From Algicella marina (GTDB taxonomy: Bacteria > Pseudomonadota > Alphaproteobacteria > Rhodobacterales > Rhodobacteraceae): a DNA stretch of 64,000 nucleotides. The DNA lies in the NCBI RefSeq assembly GCF_009931615.1, contig NZ_CP046620.1:3518501-3582500 (forward strand), written 5' to 3'. Positions 15,885-24,377 of the stretch are shown in pieces. Position 1 is the first letter of the stretch; each line of letters starts with the position of its first letter. The translations under genes and the position numbers were made by a program. The notes under the pieces are model-generated. The model made no database searches. It was not told where the DNA came from and saw nothing but the letters and a program-made list of their open reading frames with translations.

Positions 15885-18484
15885 GACTTGTTTTATGGCT
15901 CTTCGCCTGGCTTACATTTCTCTTCTCGACCGTTGCCCATGCCCAGGACACCATGCTCGTCCGCTCGGCCGAACATCCAGAGTATTCGCGTCTCCTCGTC
16001 ACCGTACCCTCGGGCAGCAGCTGGGCGCTGGTTCGGGAGGGACGAACCGCCACCGTGAGTTTCCCCGGAATACGCGCCGGTTTTGCTCTTGGTGCGATCT
16101 TCGACAGGATGCCGCGCACCCGCATCGTCGCGGTTGAGGGGCGGGACGCCGTTCTCGGCTCTGCGCTCGACATTACACTTGCCTGCTCATGTGATGTGGA
16201 AATTTCTCGCTTGGGAAATCGCTTCATCGCCATCGATGTTCGCCGCGCCGCGAAGGAGACTGCGGCTCCTTCCACACGACGCTTGCTGTCAGGGAACGCC
16301 GGAACGAAGGTTTCGGAAGCGGCCACGGAGCCGCTCGAGAAGGAAGACCCATCTGCCCGTCCTGCGCAAATGGCGGCCGAGCCTGCTGACTCCTCCATGG
16401 AACGCCCCGATACAACATCGGCACCAGCGAAAGATGAACTGGTACCAGCTCGGCCTTCCGGTCGGTCGGATGATCAGGACATGGCAGAGCCGATAACAGA
16501 TTCGCCCCAGATCGCCGCGCTTGAAGCGGCGCGGGAAAGTCTGGTCACACAGTTGAACCGCGCGGCTGAAGAGGGATTACTCGACCTTGCCGATCCTCCG
16601 GCGCCGGAGTTCTTCGTACCCACAACGCCGAATGTGACCACCCGAGAAGAGGCTCACGCAGACCTCGAGATGATGCCAGCCAATCAGGATGGCTCGCCCA
16701 TCTCCGACCAGGACTTGCCTCAGGTGAAAGCCGAACCTTCGGAAAGAGAAAAACAGAAAAGTGCTTTGGCGCCACCCGGCCCAGGCCATGCGAAAGCTGA
16801 AAAAGTGGCGACCGAACCAGCGGAAAGCAGTGCGAAGCGAAACCCACAGCCGGAAATGGTGCCTACCCCCCCGACGGGATCCGCGGGTGCTCCCGTCAAC
16901 CCGGATGACCAGATGGAGATCCGTACACCAATCCAGGATGTCGCGGAGGAGAATCGGCAGCGCGCTGCCGCCCGCGCCTGCCCGAACGACGCAGTACTCG
17001 ATGTCCGGAGCTGGCAGGCGGAAACCGCTGTGTCCGAAGAAATCGGTCGTCTGCGTCGACTGATGGTTTCCGACTACGGAACGCTGGATGCGGCCGTCGT
17101 TCGTGACCTCGCCCGCTTCTACATCAGCCTCGGGTTCGGGCGGGAGGCCGAGTACGTCACCCGTCTGCTGCCGAGCCCTTCGGCAGAGGAAGCAGACCTG
17201 CTGATGGAAATCGCCCGCATCATCGAAGGCCGCCCACATACGGATGATGGTGTACTCGCCAAGGGGGCAGATTGCCATGGTCGCTTCACTCTCTGGAGGG
17301 CCGTGGCCGGGTTGGAGCATCTTGAGCCCGGAGAAGACAGGACGGAGGCCATCATAGGTGCCTTTGCCGAACTGCCCGCCGGCCTCCGCCGTCTCGCCGG
17401 AGCGGAGATTATCCGCCATGCCCTCGCCAACGACGGTGCTGAACATGCCGAACTCATCACACGTATCCTCGACCGCACACCTGGAGAGCAGAGCGCTAGC
17501 GAGAAAGTCGTCCGGGCCCAGGTCACTGCCGAATTGGGCCAAGCTGCAAAGGCTGTTGCCAACCTGGATCTCAGCCCCACGGAGGCCGGCGCGGAGGCGG
17601 AGCGTCTGAACGTCATGATGCTCCGTGCCCGGTCGCATATCGAGAGCGGTAACACCGTGTCAGAAGAACTGATCGCCGATTTCGAAAGCCTGCGCCGCCA
17701 ATATCGTGGAACCGCGTCCGCGACGGATATTGACCTTACGCTTGCCCGTCTGGAATTTCTGTCGCGGCATCCCGACCGCGGATTCAAGCGGTTGCGGGCT
17801 ATCGTCGATGCCAATCCGGATCAGGCAGAGGAACTGCGGCAAATCGGCCGCGATGGCTTGCACTTTCTTGACGAGGAGATGATGCGACCAAGTGAATATC
17901 TCTCGCTCGTCCTCGCCAATGCTGACATGCTGGACGGTGGCGCAGAAAGTCTCGCTCTGCGCAATGCGCTCGTGCGCAAATTGATGGACATGTCGCTTCC
18001 CAACGCTGCGCTCGACCTTCTCGAAGCGGAGCCGGTGTTGCCCCGAAAAGCCGATCGGCTCCTCCATGCCGAGGCGCTTATCGATACCGGACGCGCCGCT
18101 GATGCATTGTCAGTACTCGATGGTGTTTCAGACCAGGCAGCAGCCCGCTTGCGCGCCGACGCATACCTCCAGCTTGGTGCCCTCGAAAGCGCATATGCCT
18201 CTCTCGAGCCGTTGCCCGAGGAGGACCGTGATCGCAATACACTGGCCCTCCTGACCCGCGATGGCGCCGGCGTCTCCGAGATCGGCCTTGATCAGGCACT
18301 GGCGCCCCTGTCCGCGGCCCTGTTCTATACCGACGACGCTGCCGCTGCGACCGTTCCCACGTCAGAGTCCGATGCCGCCGATGCCTTGCTGACCTTGGCA
18401 AAGATGCAACGGCAGCTTCGGGAATCCTCAATGCTGCGTGAAGCTCTGAATAGCGCCGAAACCGTTTTGCCAACGCTTCCCTGA
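15881..18484 (+). CDS. Large secreted AMIN/TPR-like protein of the motA operon
   Basis: Protein of 867 residues with a signal peptide (MRLVLWLFAWLTFLFSTVAH/AQ). Residues ~24-125 form a beta-rich AMIN-like domain (YSRLLVTVPSGSSWAL ... FIAIDVRRA). Residues ~130-360 are Pro/Glu/Ser-rich and probably disordered, and from ~370 to the end the protein is helical with TPR-like pairs (NAALDLLEAEPVLPRKADRLLHAEALIDTG). It overlaps motA by ATGA, so a periplasmic motor function is likely, perhaps as the local counterpart of rhizobial MotC/MotK; that equivalence is inference from position. No enzyme motif was found. Confidence 0.7.
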   Translation: MRLVLWLFAWLTFLFSTVAHAQDTMLVRSAEHPEYSRLLVTVPSGSSWALVREGRTATVSFPGIRAGFALGAIFDRMPRTRIVAVEGRDAVLGSALDITLACSCDVEISRLGNRFIAIDVRRAAKETAAPSTRRLLSGNAGTKVSEAATEPLEKEDPSARPAQMAAEPADSSMERPDTTSAPAKDELVPARPSGRSDDQDMAEPITDSPQIAALEAARESLVTQLNRAAEEGLLDLADPPAPEFFVPTTPNVTTREEAHADLEMMPANQDGSPISDQDLPQVKAEPSEREKQKSALAPPGPGHAKAEKVATEPAESSAKRNPQPEMVPTPPTGSAGAPVNPDDQMEIRTPIQDVAEENRQRAAARACPNDAVLDVRSWQAETAVSEEIGRLRRLMVSDYGTLDAAVVRDLARFYISLGFGREAEYVTRLLPSPSAEEADLLMEIARIIEGRPHTDDGVLAKGADCHGRFTLWRAVAGLEHLEPGEDRTEAIIGAFAELPAGLRRLAGAEIIRHALANDGAEHAELITRILDRTPGEQSASEKVVRAQVTAELGQAAKAVANLDLSPTEAGAEAERLNVMMLRARSHIESGNTVSEELIADFESLRRQYRGTASATDIDLTLARLEFLSRHPDRGFKRLRAIVDANPDQAEELRQIGRDGLHFLDEEMMRPSEYLSLVLANADMLDGGAESLALRNALVRKLMDMSLPNAALDLLEAEPVLPRKADRLLHAEALIDTGRAADALSVLDGVSDQAAARLRADAYLQLGALESAYASLEPLPEEDRDRNTLALLTRDGAGVSEIGLDQALAPLSAALFYTDDAAAATVPTSESDAADALLTLAKMQRQLRESSMLREALNSAETVLPTLP

Positions 18485-18836
18485 CGACTTCCCGAGCCAT
18501 CGGTTCATCTGCATTTCCGGGGACTGAAGGCGACAGCCAGTTTGGCGGCAGGCGGAGGATCCGCGATCCCTGCGCATCGCTTCCAAAGCATGCCAACAGG
18601 CCTGCAGTTGCCAAACTACGCCGTGGCCATGGACGAAAATTCCCCGATGAAACAATCGGGCGGATTTTTGCTGTGTTCGGATTTCGGGCAGAACTGTCCG
18701 AAACTGGTGCGGTAGGCACCACTTTTCGCCATGTTCCATCATTCTTCCGAAGTTTCAGCCTTTTACCTGCACTAGAATCCTGCCTACACTCGGTTCAAGT
18801 GAAGCAAGAGGTGGCATCATCACAGTCTTCAATGAA
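18485..18836. other. Intergenic region between motor operon and Anbu cluster
   Basis: A 352-bp gap. It holds one terminator-like hairpin near its middle, and its last ~120 bp are richer in A/T (ending GAAGCAAGAGGTGGC before the next gene), which is where the promoter and ribosome site of the Anbu cluster should lie. No convincing gene on either strand. Confidence 0.6.
18643..18670 (+). terminator. Putative intrinsic terminator of the motor operon
   Basis: Stem CCCGAT / ATCGGG with a GAAACA loop, followed by CGGATTTTTG. It lies 160 bp after the TPR-protein stop. The stem is short, hence moderate confidence. Confidence 0.45.
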
Positions 18837-20228
18837 ATGTTCAGCGGAAAGGATATCCGCGACACCTACAAGGTTCTGGCCGAATGGTCGGAAAAAATGG
18901 GGCCGGAAGACCTCGAACTCAAGAAGGCCGAGGCCGAGGCTATGTTCCGTCGCATCGGCATCACTTTCGCCGTCTATGGCGAAGGTGGAGACACGGAGCG
19001 GCTAATCCCGTTTGATCTCGTTCCGCGCCTGTTCACATCTTACGAGTGGTCGCGGCTGGAGCGTGGTGTCAAACAACGGGCCGAGGCGCTGAACTGCTTT
19101 CTGCGCGATGTCTACCACCGTGCCGAAATCGTTCGTGCCGGCCGAATCCCCGCTGAACTCGTGTTCCGTAACGCGGCTTTCGAACCTTCCGTCGTTGGCT
19201 TCAACCCACCCGAAGGTGTTTTCAGCCATATCGTCGGCATAGATCTCGTGCGCACCTCCGCCGACGAATTCTTCGTTCTGGAGGACAACTGCCGTACGCC
19301 CTCCGGCGTATCTTACATGTTGGAAAATCGCGAGATCATGATGCGCATGTTCCCCGATCTCTTCCGCACCATGCGAGTCGCACCGGTGGAGGATTATCCT
19401 GACCAGTTGCGCCGCACGCTGGCATCCGTCGCGCCGCAGAAATGTACTGGCGATCCCAACATAGTCGTTCTCACCCCCGGATCCATGAACTCCGCCTACT
19501 ATGAGCACTCTTTCCTGGCCGACCAGATGGGCGTGGAACTGGTCGAGGGTCAGGATCTGTTCGTTGAGGGCGACTTGCTGTTCATGCGCACGACCCGTGG
19601 CCCGCAGCGCGTCGACGTCATCTATCGACGCATAGACGACCCCTTCCTCGACCCGCTGCACTTCCGGCCCGACAGCATGCTTGGCATTCCCGGCCTGATG
19701 AACGTTTATCTAACCGGCGGCGTCTCCATCTGCTCTGCCCCCGGTGCGGGGGTCGCAGATGACAAGGCGATCTACACCTACGTCCCCGACATGATCCGTT
19801 TCTACCTCGGCGAGGAACCGATCCTGAAAAATGTGCCGACATGGCGGTGCGGCATTCCGGAGGATCTCAAGTATGTTCTCGCCCATCTGCCAGAACTGGT
19901 TGTGAAGGAAGTTCACGGTTCCGGCGGCTACGGAATGCTGGTCGGCCCAGCCTCCACGAAGGAGCAGATCGCCGCCTACGCGGAGCGGATCAAGGCCAAC
20001 CCGGCCGAATTCATCGCCCAACCGACGCTCAGCCTGTCCACATGCCCGACTTTCGTGGATCAGGGGCTAGCCCCGCGCCATGTGGATCTGCGGCCCTATT
20101 GCCTTGTCGGCAAACAGGTTACGCTCGTCCCAGGTGGGCTGACACGTGTCGCCCTGCGCGAGGGGTCGCTTGTCGTCAACTCGAGCCAGGGTGGTGGCGT
20201 AAAGGACACCTGGGTCATAGCCGATTGA
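18837..20228 (+). CDS. Circularly permuted ATP-grasp protein of the Anbu cluster
   Basis: Predicted ATP-grasp carboxylate-amine/thiol ligase of the DUF404/DUF407 type, 463 residues. Family signatures include GITFAVYGEGGDTERLIPFD, FVLEDNCRTPSGVSYMLENR and VVKEVHGSGGYGMLVGP. Such enzymes are predicted to form peptide-like bonds, and together with alpha-E, transglutaminase and the Anbu protease they make a recurrent cluster. ATG 18837 is the only standard start after an in-frame stop, but the frame continues upstream as IITVFNEM, like homologues that start nearer FNEMF. The nearest ribosome site (AGAGG, 18808-18812) is about 25 nt from the ATG, so the true start may be a non-standard codon just upstream. 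Confidence 0.88.
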   Translation: MFSGKDIRDTYKVLAEWSEKMGPEDLELKKAEAEAMFRRIGITFAVYGEGGDTERLIPFDLVPRLFTSYEWSRLERGVKQRAEALNCFLRDVYHRAEIVRAGRIPAELVFRNAAFEPSVVGFNPPEGVFSHIVGIDLVRTSADEFFVLEDNCRTPSGVSYMLENREIMMRMFPDLFRTMRVAPVEDYPDQLRRTLASVAPQKCTGDPNIVVLTPGSMNSAYYEHSFLADQMGVELVEGQDLFVEGDLLFMRTTRGPQRVDVIYRRIDDPFLDPLHFRPDSMLGIPGLMNVYLTGGVSICSAPGAGVADDKAIYTYVPDMIRFYLGEEPILKNVPTWRCGIPEDLKYVLAHLPELVVKEVHGSGGYGMLVGPASTKEQIAAYAERIKANPAEFIAQPTLSLSTCPTFVDQGLAPRHVDLRPYCLVGKQVTLVPGGLTRVALREGSLVVNSSQGGGVKDTWVIAD

Positions 20229-20237
20229 GGAGGCACC

Positions 20238-21173
20238 ATGCTGAGCCGCACGGCTGAAAACCTGTTCTGGGTCACCCGATACATGGAGCGCGCCGAAACC
20301 ATGGCGCGCCTTCTGGAGGTGGGTTACCGCATCGCACTCATGCCCTCGACTGGCGAGGGCAATCGCAGCGATTGGGAATCGATCATCGCTGCATCTGGCG
20401 ACGAGGGGGCCTTCGCCGAGGCCCATGGCGTGGCCGATGAGAAATCCGTCGAACACTACCTGATGTTCGATTCCGAGAATCCGTCATCCATAGCCAGTTG
20501 CATCGCACGTGCGCGGGACAACGCCCGCATCGTCCGCACCGCCGTGACCAGCGAGGTATGGGATGCCTTGAACTCCACATTCCAGGAGTTCAAGCAACTG
20601 CGCCCGGGCAACCTGCCAGAATTGTGTGACTGGACGAAGAAACGCGCAGCCTCCGTCCGCGGAAGTATCGAGAGCACACAATTGCAGCATGATGGCTACG
20701 ACTTCATGAATCTCGGCTACTATCTGGAACGGGCAGACAACACGGCCCGTCTGCTCGATGTGAAATACTACGTGCTGCTGCCGACGACCCAGCGCGTTGG
20801 CGGCAGTGTCGACAACTACCAGTGGATCACGCTCCTGCGCTCGCTTTCGGCATTGCGATCCTTCCACTGGACCTACGGCGGCGACTACAGCCCTAACAAG
20901 ATCGCGCACTTCCTCATTCTCAACAAGACCAACCCGCGTTCGCTGCTTCATTGCGTGGAAGAAGCGTCCTATCACCTCAACCGTCTCGCCCGAGCGTATG
21001 GCCAGTCCACACGCGCGCAAACGCAGGCAAATGCCCGTCTTGCCCGCCTCGCGGAGGCCCGCGTCGATGACGTCATCGCCGATGGTCTTCACGAATTTCT
21101 TGGCGAGTTCATCGCCGAAAACGCCATTCTCGGCCAGTCCGTGGCGGACGGCTACCTGTTCGGATCGAACTGA
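20238..21173 (+). CDS. Alpha-E domain (DUF403) protein
   Basis: All-helical protein of 311 residues beginning MLSRTAENLFWVTRYMERAE, the alpha-E signature, followed by conserved helical segments (YLERADNTARLLDVKYYVLL; SALRSFHWTYGGDY). Its function is unknown; it always accompanies the circularly permuted ATP-grasp protein, usually as the very next gene as here, and is thought to be its partner. It is 9 bp after the ATP-grasp gene and overlaps the transglutaminase start (TGATG). Confidence 0.92.
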   Translation: MLSRTAENLFWVTRYMERAETMARLLEVGYRIALMPSTGEGNRSDWESIIAASGDEGAFAEAHGVADEKSVEHYLMFDSENPSSIASCIARARDNARIVRTAVTSEVWDALNSTFQEFKQLRPGNLPELCDWTKKRAASVRGSIESTQLQHDGYDFMNLGYYLERADNTARLLDVKYYVLLPTTQRVGGSVDNYQWITLLRSLSALRSFHWTYGGDYSPNKIAHFLILNKTNPRSLLHCVEEASYHLNRLARAYGQSTRAQTQANARLARLAEARVDDVIADGLHEFLGEFIAENAILGQSVADGYLFGSN

Positions 21174-21982
21174 TGCATCTCAAGATAGAACACCAGTCAA
21201 AGTACCGCTTCGAGGAACCAATTCGTTACGTGGTACAAAGCCATCGTCTTTACGCCAGCAATTTCGAAGGGCAATCCGTCGTCGCTTGGGACGTTGCCGT
21301 CGAGGGTGCCATCTTCGGCCAGTATTTCACGGACTCGGCCGGCGATCAGGTGCGCACCATGACCTTGCAGGGTCCCGTCGACGAGATCGCCATCAGCGTC
21401 ACCGGCGAAGTCATCACGACCGACCTCAGCGGAGTGTTGCGCAACCACGTCGAACGGGTGCCGCCGCTGGCCTACCTGCGGGCCACTACCCTGACAAAGG
21501 CCGACAACGCCATTGCCGAACTTGCCAGATCTGTATCAGGAACGGGAAGTCAACTGGACACGGCACACGCGCTTTCTACGGCCATTTCCGAGGCAATCAC
21601 CTACACGCCGGGTGTCACCTATTCGCACACGAGTGCCGCCGAGGCGCTGGATCAGGGGCAAGGTGTCTGCCAGGATCACGCCCACGCCCTCATTGCTGCC
21701 GCCCGGACGCTTGATCTACCGGCCCGCTACGTCTCCGGCTACCTCTATGCCACCGCGGATGGCAAACAGCACGAGGCTGGCCACGCATGGGCGGAAATCC
21801 ATGTCGATGGTTTTGGCTGGATCGGCTTCGATGCCGCCAATGCGTGTTGTCCGGATGAAAACTATGTCCGTCTGGGTTCCGGCCTCGATGCCAACCATGC
21901 CGCCCCGATCCGTGGCGTCACCCATGGTCTTTCTGAGGCGGAGCTTGAAGTCACTGTTGCGGTTGCCGCAGCGCAGCAGTAG
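21173..21982 (+). CDS. Transglutaminase-like protease of the Anbu cluster
   Basis: Protein of 269 residues with an N-terminal beta domain (LKIEHQSKYRFEEPIRYVVQ) and a C-terminal transglutaminase-like papain fold. The triad is visible: Cys in GVCQDHAHALIAAARTLDLP, His in AGHAWAEIHVDGFGWI and Asp in GFDAAN. Bacterial members are generally thought to act as cysteine peptidases or amide-bond transferases. It lies between the alpha-E and Anbu genes in the same operon, so it probably acts on the same unknown peptide product. Confidence 0.92.
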   Translation: MHLKIEHQSKYRFEEPIRYVVQSHRLYASNFEGQSVVAWDVAVEGAIFGQYFTDSAGDQVRTMTLQGPVDEIAISVTGEVITTDLSGVLRNHVERVPPLAYLRATTLTKADNAIAELARSVSGTGSQLDTAHALSTAISEAITYTPGVTYSHTSAAEALDQGQGVCQDHAHALIAAARTLDLPARYVSGYLYATADGKQHEAGHAWAEIHVDGFGWIGFDAANACCPDENYVRLGSGLDANHAAPIRGVTHGLSEAELEVTVAVAAAQQ

Positions 21983-22015
21983 CTTGGCGCGTATTTTCTG
22001 ATTTCAGAGCCCCCG

Positions 22016-22744
22016 ATGACATACTGTGTAGGCCTCCTTCTCAATGAAGGTATTGTTCTCCTCTCCGACACCCGCACCAACGCGGGCATCGACAATATAT
22101 CTAGCTACCGCAAGACGTTCCTGTTCGAGGAACCGGGCGAGCGCGCCATCGCGATCCTGACGGCAGGCAGTCTGTCCGTCACCCAAACGACGATTGCCCG
22201 ACTGCGCCATGCAATAGAAACGCCGGAAGGCGAGGGCAAGGACCGTTCGATTCTTCGCGCAGATACCATGCTCGAAGTGGCGGAAATCGTTGGTGAAACG
22301 CTGAGTCAGGTCTCGACGGACATCAGCCAGAAGATGTCCCGCATGGGTCAGGCGGCATCTGCCACCATGCTTGTGGCAGGCCAGCGCAAGGGTGGGGCGA
22401 TGCGGCTTTTCCTCCTTTACCCTGAAGGCAATTTCATCGAGGCCACGGAAGATACCCCTTATCTTCAGATTGGCGAACACAAGTACGGCAAGCCGATTCT
22501 CGACCGCGTCGTAACGATGGAGACGACACTATCGGATGCGAAAAAGGCCGTGCTTCTGTCGATGGACTCGACCCTGCGGTCGAATCTCTCCGTCGGCATG
22601 CCCCTCGACCTGACCGTGATCCACAAGGATACGTGCCGGATCGACGAATCCGTCCGCATCGAAGCCGGTGACGAAGTCTTCAACGCCATGTCGGAAGCTT
22701 GGAGCCAGGCCTTGCGCAATGGGTTCACCGCCATTGATATCTGA
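22016..22744 (+). CDS. Anbu, proteasome beta-subunit-like N-terminal nucleophile protease
   Basis: Protein of 242 residues beginning M-T-Y-CVGLLLNEGIVLLSDTRTNAG. Removal of Met would expose Thr1, the nucleophile of proteasome-type hydrolases, and SDTRTNAG is the Anbu version of the conserved Asp-bearing strand; SATMLVAGQ and LLYPEGNFIEAT follow. Anbu forms open-ring or helical assemblies in published structures and has no known physiological substrate. It is last in the four-gene cluster, 33 bp after the transglutaminase. Identification is secure; function is unknown for the family. Confidence 0.92.
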   Translation: MTYCVGLLLNEGIVLLSDTRTNAGIDNISSYRKTFLFEEPGERAIAILTAGSLSVTQTTIARLRHAIETPEGEGKDRSILRADTMLEVAEIVGETLSQVSTDISQKMSRMGQAASATMLVAGQRKGGAMRLFLLYPEGNFIEATEDTPYLQIGEHKYGKPILDRVVTMETTLSDAKKAVLLSMDSTLRSNLSVGMPLDLTVIHKDTCRIDESVRIEAGDEVFNAMSEAWSQALRNGFTAIDI

Positions 22745-22803
22745 CCTCGCCGACGCTGGCGTGAAGATTAAATAAACAGCACCACCCTGAGCAATTGGCT
22801 AAA

Positions 22804-22825
22804 AATTCCGCAACGCGGCGGAATT
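22804..22825. repeat. Inverted repeat between Anbu gene and urtA
   Basis: AATTCCGC-AACGCG-GCGGAATT, perfect 8-bp arms. It is preceded by AAAAA, so a U-run forms only on the minus strand, where there is no gene to terminate. It may act as a weak terminator for the Anbu operon or as an operator for urtA. The rest of the 22745-23036 gap has no clear gene. Confidence 0.4.
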
Positions 22826-23036
22826 GCGATGCCTGCCTGCGCGATTTCTTTGCCTCCCGCGCCTCCACTGCCGGAAATGGCGATGCACAACGTGGCCGAT
22901 GGAGCGGCTATCCCGTGCTTGAGGGCCGGGGGGTTCTCATTAAATCGCAACAACAAGCTGCGCCGCAGTCAGTGGTGTCGGGCCAATTGGTCAAGGCCCG
23001 GACCGGCAAGCGCAGCGCAAATCAGGGATACAGTAA

Positions 23037-24320
23037 ATGTCATTCAAGAAATCCATGATCGCAGGGCTCGGCCTTGCCGCCATGCTCAGCGGCACATCCG
23101 CGCTCGCTCAGGAAACCATCAAAGTCGGTATCTTGCACTCACTCTCCGGCACGATGGCAATTTCCGAAACCACGCTAAAGGACGCCATGCTGATGCTCAT
23201 CGAAGAGCAGAACAAGAAGGGCGGCGTAAACGGCCAGATGCTGGAAGCAGTCGTTGTCGATCCGGCGTCCGACTGGCCCCTGTTTGCCGAAAAGGCCCGC
23301 GAACTGATCGAAGGTGAAGGCGTCGCTGCCGTCTTTGGCTGCTGGACATCCGTCTCCCGCAAGTCAGTCCTGCCGGTCTTCGAGGAACTCAACTCGCTGC
23401 TCTTCTACCCCGTCCAGTACGAGGGTGAGGAAAGCCAGCGCAATGTCTTCTACACCGGCGCCGCCCCCAACCAGCAGGCCATTCCCGCCGTCGACTACCT
23501 GATGGAGAACGAGGGCGTCGAGCGCTGGGTTCTGGCCGGCACCGACTACGTGTATCCGCGCACCACCAACAAGATCCTTGAAGCCTATCTCAAGGGGCTC
23601 GGTGTCGCTGAAGAAGACATCATGATCAACTACACGCCCTTCGGCCATTCCGACTGGCAGACCATCGTCTCCGACATCAAGACTTTCGGCTCCGCCGGCA
23701 AGAAGACGGCCGTTGTCTCCACCATCAACGGCGATGCCAACGTGCCGTTCTACAAGGAACTCGGCAACCAGGGTATCTCCGCCGAGGATATCCCCGTCGT
23801 CGCCTTTTCCGTGGGTGAGGAGGAACTCGCAGGTCTCGACACCGAACCGCTGGTCGGCCACCTCGCCGCGTGGAACTACTTCATGAGCGTCGAAAGCGAT
23901 GCCAATGATGAGTTCATCGAAGCATGGCAGGCCTTCATCGGCGATGAGGACCGCGTGACCAACGACCCGATGGAAGCCCACTACATCGGCTTCAATATGT
24001 GGGTCGAAGCGGTCGAAAAGGCCGGCACCACGGATGCGGATGCCGTGATCGACGCCATCGTGGGGATCTCCGTGCCGAACCTCTCGGGCGGCTATTCCGC
24101 GATGATGCCGAACCACCACATCACCAAGCCGGTGCTGGTTGGCGAGATCCAGGATGACGGCCAGTTCGACATCGTTTGGGAAACCTCCGGTCTGGTTGTC
24201 GGTGACGAATGGTCCGACTACCTGCCCGAGTCCGCGGTGCTGATCTCCGACTGGCGCGCGCCGATGTCTTGCGGAAACTTCAATACCGAAACCGGCCAGT
24301 GCGGCGGGTCCACGAACTGA
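23037..24320 (+). CDS. urtA: Urea ABC transporter, substrate-binding protein
   Basis: Periplasmic receptor for urea (or short-chain amides), 427 residues with a signal peptide (KKSMIAGLGLAAMLSGTSALA/QE). The family start IKVGILHSLSGTMAISETTLKDA and the segments VFGCWTSVSRKSVLPVFEE and LFYPVQYEGEE are typical of UrtA and distinguish it from amino-acid receptors. It heads urtABCDE, directly upstream of urease genes, so imported urea is hydrolysed to ammonia. Such operons are normally activated under nitrogen limitation; I found no convincing NtrC or sigma-54 site upstream. Confidence 0.97.
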   Translation: MSFKKSMIAGLGLAAMLSGTSALAQETIKVGILHSLSGTMAISETTLKDAMLMLIEEQNKKGGVNGQMLEAVVVDPASDWPLFAEKARELIEGEGVAAVFGCWTSVSRKSVLPVFEELNSLLFYPVQYEGEESQRNVFYTGAAPNQQAIPAVDYLMENEGVERWVLAGTDYVYPRTTNKILEAYLKGLGVAEEDIMINYTPFGHSDWQTIVSDIKTFGSAGKKTAVVSTINGDANVPFYKELGNQGISAEDIPVVAFSVGEEELAGLDTEPLVGHLAAWNYFMSVESDANDEFIEAWQAFIGDEDRVTNDPMEAHYIGFNMWVEAVEKAGTTDADAVIDAIVGISVPNLSGGYSAMMPNHHITKPVLVGEIQDDGQFDIVWETSGLVVGDEWSDYLPESAVLISDWRAPMSCGNFNTETGQCGGSTN

Positions 24321-24336
24321 TCTGATCCGATCATAC

Positions 24337-24362
24337 GGGCGCGCGGGATCATCCGCGCGCCC
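24337..24362 (+). promoter_or_regulatory. GC-rich hairpin between urtA and urtB
   Basis: GGGCGCGCGG-GATCAT-CCGCGCGCCC, a perfect 10-bp stem with a 6-nt loop, lying in the 57-bp urtA-urtB gap with no U-run after it. Such hairpins after a binding-protein gene usually protect the upstream mRNA end or lower read-through, giving more receptor than permease. Confidence 0.6.
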
Positions 24363-24377
24363 ATTCAGGGGATACCT

